Shown: positions 1 to 11,003 of the stretch, in pieces | Layout: each line of letters begins with the position of its first letter | How positions within the stretch are numbered: the first letter of the stretch is position 1 | Assembly (NCBI GenBank): GCA_965240325.2 | Contig: OZ251248.1 | Span: forward strand, 434,001 to 498,000 | DNA length: 64,000 bases | Direction of reading: 5' to 3' | DNA from: Rebecca billardiae RCC1528 | Lineage: Eukaryota; Haptophyta | Position numbers and translations under genes: made by a program | The notes under the pieces: model-generated | The model's database searches: none | Told to the model about the DNA's origin: nothing | The model's input: the letters and a program-made list of their open reading frames with translations, nothing else

Positions 1-425
1 GACTGGGTAAATAGCTATGAAAATTAGAGTCTGAAGTAGTCACAAACTGAGTTTCACACCCTGGGCACTTATTGGCCATCCATAGTAACCCTACTTGGAG
101 CCCTGTGGGACACTTCGGGCGTTCATTCGGCCGCAGGAATGCGAAGATCATTTTCGGTACGCCCGGTTTCTATGATGACCGGACTGGCAGGGGTCAACCG
201 GAGCCAGAGCCCCTTTGGTCCGATCTATATATATATATATATCTAGCTGAACTAACGAGTAACGACTAACGCCGTAACGGCGTAATAATAATCATTTAAT
301 AGCAGTTTAAACGGCCGCTGCACAGCCACAGGCACAGGGCACTCCGCACTCGGCTGACTCGTATCGAGAGTATTCGGACGGTATACTCCGTATAGTCGAC
401 TGATCGTGGACAGTGATATATATAT
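1..425. repeat. Left-edge array spacer
   Basis: No gene is supported here. From about 209 the sequence (CCTTTGGTCCGATCT, then CTAGCTGA and the AACGCCGTAACGGCG motif) matches the spacer that follows truncated CRS fragments at 7,035, 12,975, 16,445 and 29,200. The window therefore starts inside the same array, and further EsV-1-7 units probably lie to the left. Positions 1-200 match nothing else in the window that I can see. Confidence 0.5.
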
Positions 426-1206
426 GTCTAGCCACTCCGCCATGCCCGGCTCGTACAAGGCGTCGGGTACGAATGGACTCTGGAGCTGGATGGTCGCGGC
501 GCGCGGCGTCGTGGAGTAGACAGACCACAATGATCAATCATGGAACGATCAGGTTAGCTATGTTGGGATTTGAGCAACGAACGACAGCGGGCGCTGGCAG
601 CGGCGTGGCGGTTGAGCTGCTGCCCGAGGTCGAGAGGGCGCCCGCGAGTCGTCAGTCACTGAGCAAGGTCGATTAAGGCTGATGGCTCGCTGACACTGCA
701 GTGCTTCCATATCCGCCAGAGGCCGAGGGTGGGCGGGCGGGCAAACGATGAAGCGTGCGGGTTGACGCGACAGCGGCGAGAGCAAGAGACCATTGCATGA
801 GGGGCGACGCGGCGAAGACAGATGATGACGTCGCGCCGCCGAACGATCAGGCGGGGAGCCGGGCCACACAGACAGCCAGCGACCTTACCGAGCAGAGGGG
901 CTGCGGCGACTGCGGTGCACCTCCTGCAGCGGAGCGTGCACCCGGCAGTGCCCGATGCAGGCGATTCCCTTGCCCAGCTCGGCGCCTTCGTCGTGAGCAG
1001 CCCCATGGCGCCCCCGAGAGTGAAGCCTGATCGATCCGATGTGAGCGGTAACCAACCGAGTCCTGCAGGTGCGCCGCTGTGGGCCAGATTGGCAGCGCAC
1101 CAGGACTCCTGCGCGCGGCGGTGCGCACAGGACAACGCAGGAATGCCGTGCGAGCCGGATTCTTGGCGTCGCTCATAGACACTCAGTTATAGGTTCCCTA
1201 TAACGC

Positions 1207-1209
<3 letters not shown>
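426..1209 (-). mobile_element. TA-microsatellite element, divergent copy (TAM-a)
   Basis: A 784-bp segment lying exactly between TA-rich tracts. It starts GTCTAGCC and ends ATAACGCCAC, the same ends as the elements at 1,290, 13,013, 29,218 and 29,945. The 3' end holds a hairpin, GTTATAGG/CCTATAAC, in the position where the other copies have GTTATTG/CAATAAC. The interior is unrelated to the other copies and has no coding frame I recognise. The strand given follows the convention GTGGGGTTAT = plus-oriented start. Confidence 0.5.

Positions 1210-1289
<80 letters not shown>
1210..1289. repeat. (TA)n microsatellite
   Basis: About 80 bp of TA dinucleotides ending in a short GT run. It separates two TA-microsatellite elements. 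Confidence 0.95.
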
Positions 1290-2588
<1,299 letters not shown>

Positions 2589-3845
2589 GTGGCGCGGGCC
2601 GAACCGGCGGCGGCGCAGAAGCGAAAACCTCACAGATCGACGAAATCGTCCGGAAAACGGGAAACGTTCATCAAAGAACTCTGGGCACAGGGCTGCTTCA
2701 GCCCTCTGCATGGGCGAGGAGCGGTCGTCGGCCAGCGGGGCGACGCACGCGCCAGCCGGTGCGCTGTGCACAAGCTGGCCGGCATGGTCGGCGTGAAGAA
2801 CCAGAAGCGCGCAGTGTGCGAACATGTTGGCTGCTCCAAGGTGCCTTCGTTTGGCATGCCGGGCGATGCGCGTGCCAGCCGGTGCGCTACACACAAGCTG
2901 GCCGGCATGGTCGACCTGAAGAGCAGCAAGTGTGATCACGCAGGCTGCACCAAGTGGCCTTCATTCGGCATGCCGGGCGACGCGTGCGCCAGCCGGTGCG
3001 CTGCGCACAAGCTGGCCGGCATGGTCGACCTGAATCACCCCAAGTGTGATCACACAGGCTGCACCAAGCAGCCTTACTTCGGGATGCCGGGCGACGCGCG
3101 CGCCAGCCGGTGCGCTGTGCACAAGCTGGCCGGCATGGTCGACCTGAAGAACCGCAAGTGTGAGCACACAGGCTGCACCAAGCAGCCTTCGTTCGGCATG
3201 CCGGGCGACGCGTGCGCCAGCCGGTGCGCTACGCACAAGCTGGCCGGCATGGTCGACCTGAAGCACCCCAAGTGTGATCACGCAGGCTGCACCAAGGTGC
3301 CTTTGTTCGGCATGCCGGGCGACGCGCGCGCCAGCCGGTGCGCTACGCACAAGCTGGCCGGCATGGTCGACGTGGTGAGCCGCAAGTGTGATCACGCCCG
3401 CTGCACCAAGCGGCCTTCGTTCGGCATGCCGGGCGGCGCGCGCGCCAGCCGGTGCGCTGCGCACAAGCTGGCCGGCATGGTCGACCTGAAGAGCCGCAAG
3501 TGTGATCACACAGGCTGCACCAAGGGGCCTTCGTTCGGCATGCCGGGCGACGCGCGCGCCAGCCGGTGCGCTGTGCACAAGCTGGCCGGCATGAAGCGCC
3601 TCAGGAGTGGTGCGCACATTCGGCACAAGCGTGGCCTGGAGCAAGGCTCGAGCACCACAGCGTCGAGCGCCGCCAAGCGACAGCGGACGCGCACCAGCAG
3701 CACAGGCACGACCTCTGACGCCGCAGCAGCCGCAGCGCAGCCGCGGCCGCGGTCGCAGCTGCCGCCGGTGGTCAGGGCCCGCGTTGCATCGACGCCACTA
3801 CCGCATTCTGCACGGCCTGTGGTGATGGCTAGGCGGGTCAACTGA
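2589..3845 (+). CDS. E1: EsV-1-7 cysteine-rich repeat protein, 5' frame damaged
   Basis: The repeats fit C-x4-C-x16-C-x2-H-x12 (38 residues, 114 bp), the defining motif of the EsV-1-7 family, which includes the brown-algal developmental regulator IMMEDIATE UPRIGHT and a gene of phaeovirus EsV-1. The biochemical role of the family is not known; metal binding by Cys/His is likely. E1 has a leading half repeat and seven full repeats, then a basic Ser/Thr/Ala-rich tail (KRQRTRTSS). The coordinate given is the open frame, whose first codon is GTG; the first in-frame ATG is 2,784, inside the half repeat. Relative to E3 there is one extra C near 2,540, so the ATG used by E3 does not reach the repeats. 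Either an upstream exon supplies the start or E1 is a pseudogene. E1 alone keeps His in the half repeat at the position where eight other copies have Asp. Confidence 0.75.
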   Translation: MARAEPAAAQKRKPHRSTKSSGKRETFIKELWAQGCFSPLHGRGAVVGQRGDARASRCAVHKLAGMVGVKNQKRAVCEHVGCSKVPSFGMPGDARASRCATHKLAGMVDLKSSKCDHAGCTKWPSFGMPGDACASRCAAHKLAGMVDLNHPKCDHTGCTKQPYFGMPGDARASRCAVHKLAGMVDLKNRKCEHTGCTKQPSFGMPGDACASRCATHKLAGMVDLKHPKCDHAGCTKVPLFGMPGDARASRCATHKLAGMVDVVSRKCDHARCTKRPSFGMPGGARASRCAAHKLAGMVDLKSRKCDHTGCTKGPSFGMPGDARASRCAVHKLAGMKRLRSGAHIRHKRGLEQGSSTTASSAAKRQRTRTSSTGTTSDAAAAAAQPRPRSQLPPVVRARVASTPLPHSARPVVMARRVN

Positions 3846-4402
3846 CCGCCGCCCGGCGCGCCGCCGCTACCGCCGCCGCCGCCGCTGTGCTCTCGCGCGA
3901 GGAGATCGCAGGACCGATCGTCGAGTTGCTCGCCGAGTTCCACGAGCGCGCGCGCGTGCTCGCGGCGAGCGGCGCCGACGCGGGCGCGCTCGGTGGATGC
4001 TCGTCTCGCCCGCCGACCTCGAGGCGGAGACGGCGGCGGCGGCAAAGGAGGAGCGCAAGAAGGCGCAGGCGCGCGAGGCGGTGCAGGCAAAGGAGGCGGC
4101 GCGGCTGGCGATGCGCGCCGTGCCGCCCGAGGAGATGTTCCGCCCGGAGAACGACGTGCTCTTCGGACGCGAGGCGCCGTTCACGCAGTGCGCGCCGCGC
4201 GCCGTGCGCCGCGCACGCCACGCGTGCCGCGCCTGCGTCCGCTGCTCACCGCCCCTCGGGCGCTGGCCGACGCCCCCCGGGCTGCAGGTGGGACGACAGC
4301 GGCCTGCCCACGCACGGCGCGGACGGCGAGCCGCTCAGCAAGGGCGCGCGCAAGCGCGCGGAGAAGGCGTTCAGCAAGCACAAGGCCAACTTTGAGAAGT
4401 GA
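3846..4402 (+). pseudogene. CRS fragment 1 (cysteinyl-tRNA synthetase 3' end)
   Basis: The frame from 3,887 reads SREEIAGPIVELLAEF, as in the C-terminal helical domain of eukaryotic CysRS. An 82-bp deletion (present in the E7 copy) follows and shifts the frame. The lysine/glutamate-rich segment and PPEEMFRPENDV continue in another frame from 3,997. An intron-like gap then leads to WDDSGLPTHG...LSKG and the stop. The catalytic domain is absent, so this cannot be a working synthetase. Confidence 0.7.
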
Positions 4403-5167
4403 ATGGCCGCCGGCTGCGCCTGACTTGCTTGATTTTGATGTGGCTCAAACCCCGCTGCCGCCCGCTTGCCGCGCGCGACGGATAAATATATACCAAATAG
4501 GCCGCCGCCCGCCGTCTCTGACTCTGAGTCTGAGTCTGAGGCCGTCGGCGTCGGCGGCCCGGTCGCGGACTGCGGCGGGCGCGCCGGCCCGCCCGCCGGG
4601 CGCCGCGCCCCGGGCGCCGCTGCAGCCTGCATGTATGAGTCATCATGTAATATGTATCGGATAATAATTAAATATGTCGTAACCGGGCGTTTATTTACTA
4701 CCGCCACCGGCACTCGTCCGGGCGTCCCGTCGTCTGACGTCATTCATCATCTGAACTGCTGTGCGGACGATTGTACGACTGGCATGCGCGCACTCGATGT
4801 GCCTGCTGTGAAGCTCTTCGTCAGACAGCCCGTCAGTTGACGATACCGACTCATACCGCCGGGGCCACCGGCCGCGAGTTCACGGCGGTGTCGGCGCACT
4901 TCGTCTTCGTATCCAGTCTGACAACCGCTCTCCATTCCCGTTGCGAAGTCGACCCACGACACATGTGGGCGGCGCCAAGGTGACGGCGCCCGCGCCTGCG
5001 GCCCGCAGTCGGCGGTGCCGAAGCCGAGCTTTGCTCGCCACGCACGGCTGTCTGTCTGTCACCGATCCACGCGCAGCACGTCGGCCGGCCTGCCTCATCG
5101 CGTGAGGCAGCAAGGCGGCGGAACGCCGAGGGATGCGAGCGCTTCCGCGAGCGCTCCCGCGAGCGTG
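4403..5167 (+). repeat. Spacer and type B leader of E2
   Basis: Follows a full-length CRS tail. It contains the CTGACTCTGAGTCTGAGTC tract (about 4,520) and, from about 4,690, the type B leader (CCACCGGCACTCGTCCGGG), also found before E4, E7, E8 and E10. From about 4,985 it is nearly identical to type A leaders. No gene is supported. Confidence 0.55.
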
Positions 5168-6382
5168 ATGTGCGCGAGAGCTCACCAGAAGCGGTCGAGA
5201 GGCGCAGGGGCTCCGAGGTGCCGACAAGGGTGGTCGTGCCGACGCCATCGGGTGGCGCGGGCCGAACCGGCGGCGCAGAAGCGAAAACCTCACAAATCGC
5301 CTGGAAAACGGGAAACGTTCATCAAAGAACTCTGGGCGCAGGACTGCTGCAGCCCTCTGCGTGGGCGAGGAGCGGTCGTCGGCCAGCGGGGCGACGCACG
5401 CGCCAGCCGGTGCGCTGTGGACAAGCTGGCCGGCATGGTCGGCGTGAAGAACCAGAAGCGCGCAGTGTGCGAACATGTTGGCTGCACCAAGGTGCCTTCG
5501 TTTGGCATGCCGGGCGACGCGCGCGCCAGCCGGTGCGCTACGCACAAGCTGGTTGGCATGGTCGACCTGAAGAACCCCAGGTGTGATCGCACGGGCTGCA
5601 CCACGCGGCCTTACTTCGGGATGCCGGGCGACGCGTGCGCCAGCCGGTGCGCTACGCACAAGCTGGGTGGCATGGTCGACGTGGTGAGCCGCAAGTGTGA
5701 TCACACAGGCTGCACCATGCGGCCTTCGTTCGGCATGCCGGGCGACGCGCGCGCCAGCCGGTGTGCTACGCACAAGCTGGGTGGCATGGTCGACGTGGTG
5801 AGCCCCAAGTGCGGTCACGCGGGCTGCACCAAGTGGCCTTCATTCGGCATGCCGGGCGACAAGCGCGCCAGCCGGTGCGCTACGCACAAGCTGGGTGGCA
5901 TGGTCGACGTGGTGAGCCGCAAGTGTGATCACACAGACTGCAACACGCGGCCTTTGTTCGGCATGCCGGACGACGCGTGCGCCAGCCGGTGCGCTACGCA
6001 CAAGCTGGCCGGCATGGTCGACGTGGTGAGCCGCAAGTGTGATCACGCCCGCTGCACCAAGCGGCCTTCGTTTGGCATGCCGGGCGACGCGCGCGCCAGC
6101 CGGTGCGCTGTGCACAAGCTGCCCGGCATGAAGCGCCTCAGGAGTGGTGCGCACATTCGGCACAAGCGTGGCCTGGAGCAAGGCTCGAGCACCACAGCGT
6201 CGAGCGCCACCAAGCGACAGCGGACGCGCACCAGCAGCACAGGCACGACCTCTGACGCCGCAGCAGCCGCAGCGCAGCCGCGGCCGCGGTCGCAGCTGCC
6301 GCCGGTGGTCAAGGCCCGCGTTGCATCGACGCCACTACCGCATACTGCACGGCCTGTGGTGATGGCTAGGCGGGTCAACTGA
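5168..6382 (+). CDS. E2: EsV-1-7 repeat protein, 6 repeats
   Basis: 404 residues from ATG 5,168 (MCARAHQKRS). The extra C that breaks E1 is also present here but is compensated by loss of one A about 60 bp later, so the frame reaches the repeats. After the segment KRETFIKELWAQ come a half repeat (CAVDKL, Asp in place of His) and six full repeats. The variable residue after Thr-Lys is V, R, R, W, R, R. Repeat 5 has CDHTDCNTRP, which also occurs in E4. The tail is of the common type. The start is chosen because the same ATG is shared by E3, E6, E7 and E9; an upstream exon cannot be excluded. Confidence 0.8.
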   Translation: MCARAHQKRSRGAGAPRCRQGWSCRRHRVARAEPAAQKRKPHKSPGKRETFIKELWAQDCCSPLRGRGAVVGQRGDARASRCAVDKLAGMVGVKNQKRAVCEHVGCTKVPSFGMPGDARASRCATHKLVGMVDLKNPRCDRTGCTTRPYFGMPGDACASRCATHKLGGMVDVVSRKCDHTGCTMRPSFGMPGDARASRCATHKLGGMVDVVSPKCGHAGCTKWPSFGMPGDKRASRCATHKLGGMVDVVSRKCDHTDCNTRPLFGMPDDACASRCATHKLAGMVDVVSRKCDHARCTKRPSFGMPGDARASRCAVHKLPGMKRLRSGAHIRHKRGLEQGSSTTASSATKRQRTRTSSTGTTSDAAAAAAQPRPRSQLPPVVKARVASTPLPHTARPVVMARRVN

Positions 6383-6839
6383 CCGCCGCCCGGCGCGCCG
6401 CCGCCGCCGCCGCCACCGCTGTGCACTCGCGCGAGCAGATCGCAGGGCCAATCGTCGAGGTGCTCGCCGAGATCTGCGAGCGCGTGCGCGTGCTCGCGGC
6501 GAGCGGCGTCGACGCGGGCGCGCTCGGTGGATGCTCGTCTCGCCCGCCGACCTCGAGCCGGAGGCAGTGGCGGAGGTGAAGGAGGAGCGCAAGAAGGCGC
6601 AGGCGCGTGAGGCGGTGCAGGCAAAGGAGGCGGCGCGGCTGGAGATGCGCGCCGTGTCGCCCGAGCAGATGTTCCGCCCAGTGAATGACGTGCTCTTCGG
6701 ACGCGAGGCGCCGTTCACGCAGTGCGCGCCCCGCGCCGTGCGCCGCGCGCGCTACGCGTGTCGCGCCTGTGTCCGCCGGCGCAAGCGCGCGGAGAAGGTG
6801 TTCAGCAAGCACAAGGTCAAGGCCATCTTTGTGAAGTGA
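6383..6839 (+). pseudogene. CRS fragment 2, truncated form
   Basis: Carries the common 82-bp deletion. A second deletion removes the intron acceptor and the WDDSGLPTHG segment, joining GTCCGCCGGCGCAAGCGCGC directly. The stop codon region is GTGAAGTGA rather than GAGAAGTGA. The same truncated form follows E4, E5 and E8. Confidence 0.7.
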
Positions 6840-7855
6840 ATGGCCGCCGTCTGCGCCCGACTTGCTTGATGTGGCGCAAACCCCGCTGCCGCCCGCGTGC
6901 CGTGCTCGACGGATATAGCCGCTGCACGCGTACAGCAGCGGCAGCGCAGTCGTCAGTCCGGCCCGCCGCCCGTCACTACTGTCTACTCACTCTGCAGCGG
7001 CACGCCAAGCACCGTATATATAAGGTTGAACTTTTCCTTTGGTCCGATCTGTATATCTAGCTGATGAACTATATATATATATATATAACGACTAATGCCG
7101 TAATAACGGCGTACGTAATAGTTGAATAAACGGCCGGCGCCACGGGCACTGATGCGACCGTATGGCGTATATCGAGTAGTATCGACTATATCGCGGATAT
7201 ATATATGCTGAAACTACTACGTACTCCGCGCGCCGCCTGCGGCCCGTGCCACAGTGACTTTAACCTGTTTCTCAAAGACTCAGAGCAGGCCCGTACCGTG
7301 GTAGTCTACTGTCTCCCTGGACCTGGTAGTCTACTCACTACGTCTACCGTCCTGACGGTATAATCAACGCCGTACGGTCTAGGCTCGGCCGGCCCGCCGC
7401 GGACGGGCTCGCGGAGCGGACTGCGCGCCGCTGCATTTAACTACGTCATCAAGTGTACGCGTCACTATGCTGACTGTAGTACCGGCTAGCATGCGCACTC
7501 CGCCTGCTGTTACACTCTTCAGGCAGCCGGCGTCAGTCCGTTCACCGTTGAATGTTAATTATTGATGCCGATACCGGGCACCACGGGGCTTCGTCGATCT
7601 TCGTGTCCAGTCTGACAACCGCCCCGTTCCCGTTGCGGAGTCGCCCCAGGACACCTGTGAGCGGCACCAACGTGACGGCGCCCGCGCCTGCGGCCCGCAG
7701 TCGGCGGTGCCGAAGCCGAGATTTGCTCGCCACGCACGGCTGTCTGTCTGTCACCGATCCACACGCAGCACGTCAGCCTGCCTCATCGCGTGAGGCAGCA
7801 AGGCGGTGGAACGCCGAGGGATGCAAGCGCTTCCGCGAGCGCTCCCGCGAGCGTG
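6840..7855 (+). repeat. Spacer and type A leader of E3
   Basis: The spacer characteristic of truncated CRS copies (CTGCAGCGGCACGCCAAGCACC) runs into short TA tracts at 7,071 and 7,200. The ACTACTACGTACTCCGC block and the type A leader follow from about 7,380. No gene is supported. Confidence 0.55.
7014..7025 (+). promoter_or_regulatory. TATA-like motif in spacer
   Basis: GTATATATAAGG is kept identically in all four spacers of this type (7,014; 12,952; 16,421; 29,173), in a region where neighbouring TA tracts vary. It resembles a TATA box, but it lies about 840 bp before the E3 start and no transcript start is known. It may simply be part of a recent duplication. Confidence 0.25.
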
Positions 7856-9415
7856 ATGTGCGCGAGAGCTCACCAGAAGCGGTCGAGAGGCGAGGGGCTC
7901 CGAGGTGCCGACAAGGGTGGTCGTGCCGACGCCATCGGAGTGGCGCGGGCCGAACCGGCGGCGGCGCAGAAGCGAAAACCTCACAAATCGTCTGGAAAAC
8001 GGGAAACGTTCATCAAAGAACTCTGGGCGCAGGACTGCTGCAGCCCTCTGCGTGGGCGAGGAGCGGTCGTCGGCCAGCGGGGCGACGCACGCGCCAGCCG
8101 GTGCGCTGTGGACAAGCTGGCCGGCATGGTCGGCGTGAAGAACCAGAAGCGCGCAGTGTGCGAACATGTTGGCTGCACCAAGGTGCCTTCGTTTGGCATG
8201 CCGGGCGACGCGCGCGCCAGCCGGTGCGCTGCGCACAAGCTGGCCGGCATGGTTGACGTGAAGAATAGCAGTTGTGCTCACACCGGCTGCACCAAGGGGC
8301 CTTCGTTTGGCATGCCGGGCGACGCGCGCGCCAGCCGGTGCGCTGTGCACAAGCTGGCCGGCACGGTCGACCTGAAGCACCCCAAGTGCGATCACACCGG
8401 CTGCACCAAGGTGCCTTCGTTCGGCATGCTGGGCGACGCGCGCCCCAGCCGGTGCGCTGCGCACAAGCTGGCTGGCATGGTCGACCTGAAGAACCCCAAG
8501 TGTGATCACACAGGCTGCACCAAGCGGCCTTCGTTCGGCATGCCGGGCGACGCGGGCTCCAGCCGGTGCGCTACGCACAAGCTTGCCGGCATGGTCGACC
8601 TGAAGAGCCGCAAGTGCGATCACACCGGCTGCACCACGCGGCCTTACTTCGGGATGCCGGGCGACGCGGGCGCCAGCCGGTGCGCTACGCACAAGCTGGT
8701 TGGCATGGTCGACCTGAAGAGCCGCAAGTGTGACCACGCAGGCTGCACTAAGCAGCCTTTGTTCGGCATGCCGGGTGACGCGCGCGCCAGCCGGTGCGCT
8801 GTGCACAAGCTGACCGGCATGGTCGACGTGGTGAAGCGCAAGTGTGATCACACAGGCTGCACCATGCGGCCTTCGTTCGGCATGCCGGGCGACGCGCGCG
8901 CCAGCCGGTGCGCTACGCACAAGCTGGCCGGCATGGTCGACGTGAACAACCCCAAGTGTGAGCACGCGAGCTGCACCAAGCGGCCTTCGTTCGGCATGCC
9001 GGGCGACGTGCGCGCCAGCCGGTGCGCTACGCACAAGCTGGCCGGCATGGTCGACGTGATGCACCCCAAGTGTGAGCACGCGAGCTGCACCAAGTGGCCT
9101 TCATTCGGCATGCCGGGCGACGCGCGCGCCAGCCGGTGCGCTGTGCACAAGCTGGCTGGCATGAAGCGCCTTGGGAGTGGTGCGCACATTCGGCACAAGC
9201 GTGGCCTGGAGCAAGGCTCGAGCACCACAGCGTCGAGCGCCGCCAAGCGACAGCGGACGCGCACCAGCAGCACAGGCACGACCTCTGACGCCGCAGCAGC
9301 CGCAGCGCAGCCGCGGCCGCGGTCGCAGCTGCCGCCGGTGGTCAAGGCCCGCGTTGCATCGACACCACTACCGCATACTGCACGGCCTGTGGTGATGGCT
9401 AGGCGGGTCAACTGA
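7856..9415 (+). CDS. E3: EsV-1-7 repeat protein, 9 repeats (reference copy)
   Basis: 519 residues from ATG 7,856, the cleanest copy with an undamaged 5' end. Order: basic N-terminus MCARAHQKRSRGEGLRG, conserved KRETFIKELWAQDCCSPL, half repeat with CAVDKL, nine full 38-residue repeats, then the tail GAHIRHKRG ... AAKRQRTRTSS ... VVMARRVN. Cys1, Cys6, Cys23 and His26 of the repeat are invariant; a His at repeat position 3 is nearly so. Variable residues after Thr-Lys run V, G, V, R, R, Q, R, R, W. There is no signal peptide or membrane segment. The basic clusters KRQR and RHKRG could be nuclear localisation signals, which is an inference. Confidence 0.85.
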   Translation: MCARAHQKRSRGEGLRGADKGGRADAIGVARAEPAAAQKRKPHKSSGKRETFIKELWAQDCCSPLRGRGAVVGQRGDARASRCAVDKLAGMVGVKNQKRAVCEHVGCTKVPSFGMPGDARASRCAAHKLAGMVDVKNSSCAHTGCTKGPSFGMPGDARASRCAVHKLAGTVDLKHPKCDHTGCTKVPSFGMLGDARPSRCAAHKLAGMVDLKNPKCDHTGCTKRPSFGMPGDAGSSRCATHKLAGMVDLKSRKCDHTGCTTRPYFGMPGDAGASRCATHKLVGMVDLKSRKCDHAGCTKQPLFGMPGDARASRCAVHKLTGMVDVVKRKCDHTGCTMRPSFGMPGDARASRCATHKLAGMVDVNNPKCEHASCTKRPSFGMPGDVRASRCATHKLAGMVDVMHPKCEHASCTKWPSFGMPGDARASRCAVHKLAGMKRLGSGAHIRHKRGLEQGSSTTASSAAKRQRTRTSSTGTTSDAAAAAAQPRPRSQLPPVVKARVASTPLPHTARPVVMARRVN

Positions 9416-9969
9416 CCGCTGCCCGGCACGCCGCCGCCGCCGCCGTCGCCGCAGCAATTTCGCGCGAGGAGATCGCAGGGCCGATCGTCGAGGTGCTCAC
9501 CGAGCTCCGCGAGCGCGTGCGCGTGCTCCGGGCGAGCGGCGCCGAGGCGGGCGCGCTCGCTGGATGCTCGTCTCGCCTGCCGACCTCGAGCCGGAGGCAG
9601 TGGCGGAGGTGAAGGAGGAGCGCAAGAAGGCGCAGGCGCGTGAGGCGGTGCAGGCAAAGGAGGCGGCGCGGCTGGCGATGCGCGCCGTGCCGCCCGAGCA
9701 GATGTTCCGCCCCGAGAACGACGTGCTCTTCGGACGCGAGGCGCCGTTCACGCAGTGCGCGCCGCGCGCACTGCGCCGCGCGCGCCACGCGTGCCGCGCC
9801 TGCGTCCGCCGCTCACCGCCCCTCGGGCGCTGGCCGACGCCCCCCGGGCTGCAGGTGGGACGACAGCGGCCTGCCCACCCACGGCGCAGACGGCGAGCCG
9901 CTCAGCAAGGGCGCGCGCAAGCGCGCGGAGAAGGCGTTCAGCAAGCACAAGGCCAACTTTGAGAAGTGA
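9416..9969 (+). pseudogene. CRS fragment 3
   Basis: Same layout as fragment 1: 82-bp deletion, then PPEQMFRPENDV, an intron-like gap ending CTGCAG, WDDSGLPTHG and the stop at 9,967-9,969. The opening polyalanine stretch differs slightly (GTCGCCGCAGCAATT). Confidence 0.7.
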
Positions 9970-10875
9970 ATGGCCGCCGGCTGCGCCTGACTTGCTAGCA
10001 GCTTGATTTTGATGTGGCTCAAACCCCGCTGCCGCCCGCTTGCCGCGCGCGACGGATAAATAATATATATATATATACCAAATAGGCCGCCGCCCGCCGT
10101 CTCTGACTCTGAGTCTGAGTCTGAGGCCGTCGGCGTCGGCGGCCCGGTCCGGCGGACCGTGCGGCGGGCGCGCCGGCCCGCGCCCGCCGGGCGCCGCGCC
10201 CGCCCGGGCGCCGCTGCAGCCTGCCGCACTAGTACAAGAGTGCGTACAGTTTATTTGTTTTAACGTGCGTAAGGCTCACGGTGGCAGGTTGCCGCGCCAT
10301 CCTTCATCGCACGCTCTCCGAAGAGAGACCTGGAAACTGGGGGTTTGAACCCATGACCTCAGACGCAAGTGACTAAATAGTAAATACTATTAAATAGTAA
10401 ATATGTCGTAACCGCCACCGGCACTCGTCCGGGCGTCCCGTCGTCTGACGTCATTCATCTGAACTGCTGTGCGGACGATTGTACGACTGGCATGCGCGCA
10501 CTCGATGTGCCTGCTGTGAAGCTCTTCGTCAGACAGCCCGTCAGTTGACGATACCGACTCATACCGCCGGGGCCACCGGCCGCGAGTTCACGGCGGTGTC
10601 GGCGCACTTCGTCTTCGTGTCCAGTCTGACAACCGCTCTCCATTCCCGTTGCGAAGTCGACCCACGACACATGTGGGCGGCGCCAAGGTGACGGCGCCCG
10701 CGCCTGCGGCCCGCAGTAGGCGGTGCCGAAGCCGAGCTTTGCTCGCCACGCACGGCTGTCTGTCTGTCACCGATCCACGCGCAGCACGTCGGCCGGCCTG
10801 CCTCATCGCGTGAGGCAGCAAGGCGGTGGAACGCCGAGGGATGCGAGCGCTTCCGCGAGCGCTCCCGCGAGCGTG
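9970..10875 (+). repeat. Spacer and type B leader of E4
   Basis: Same plan as 4,403-5,167, but with about 150 bp of extra sequence at 10,225-10,390 that is not in the E1-E2 or E9-E10 spacers. This extra part contains a tRNA T-arm-like stretch (GGGTTTGAACCC) without a recognisable tRNA. The type B leader starts at about 10,410. No gene is supported. Confidence 0.5.
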
Positions 10876-11003
10876 ATGTGCGCGAGAGCTCACCAGAAGC
10901 GGTCGAGAGGCGAGGGGCTCCGAGGTGCCGACAATGGTGGTCGTGCCGACGCCATCGGAGTCGCGCGGGCCGAACCGGCGCGGCTGGAGAAGCGGAAATC
11001 GTC

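Noticed and set aside
3846-4402. EsV-1-7 and CysRS as one read-through fusion protein
   Set aside because: The CysRS frame differs from that of the EsV-1-7 stop and is closed upstream by TAG, so simple stop read-through would not give CysRS sequence.
10325-10365. Possible tRNA or tRNA-derived SINE (GGGTTTGAACCC)
   Set aside because: Only a T-arm-like stretch is present. No acceptor stem, D-arm or A box could be paired on either strand.
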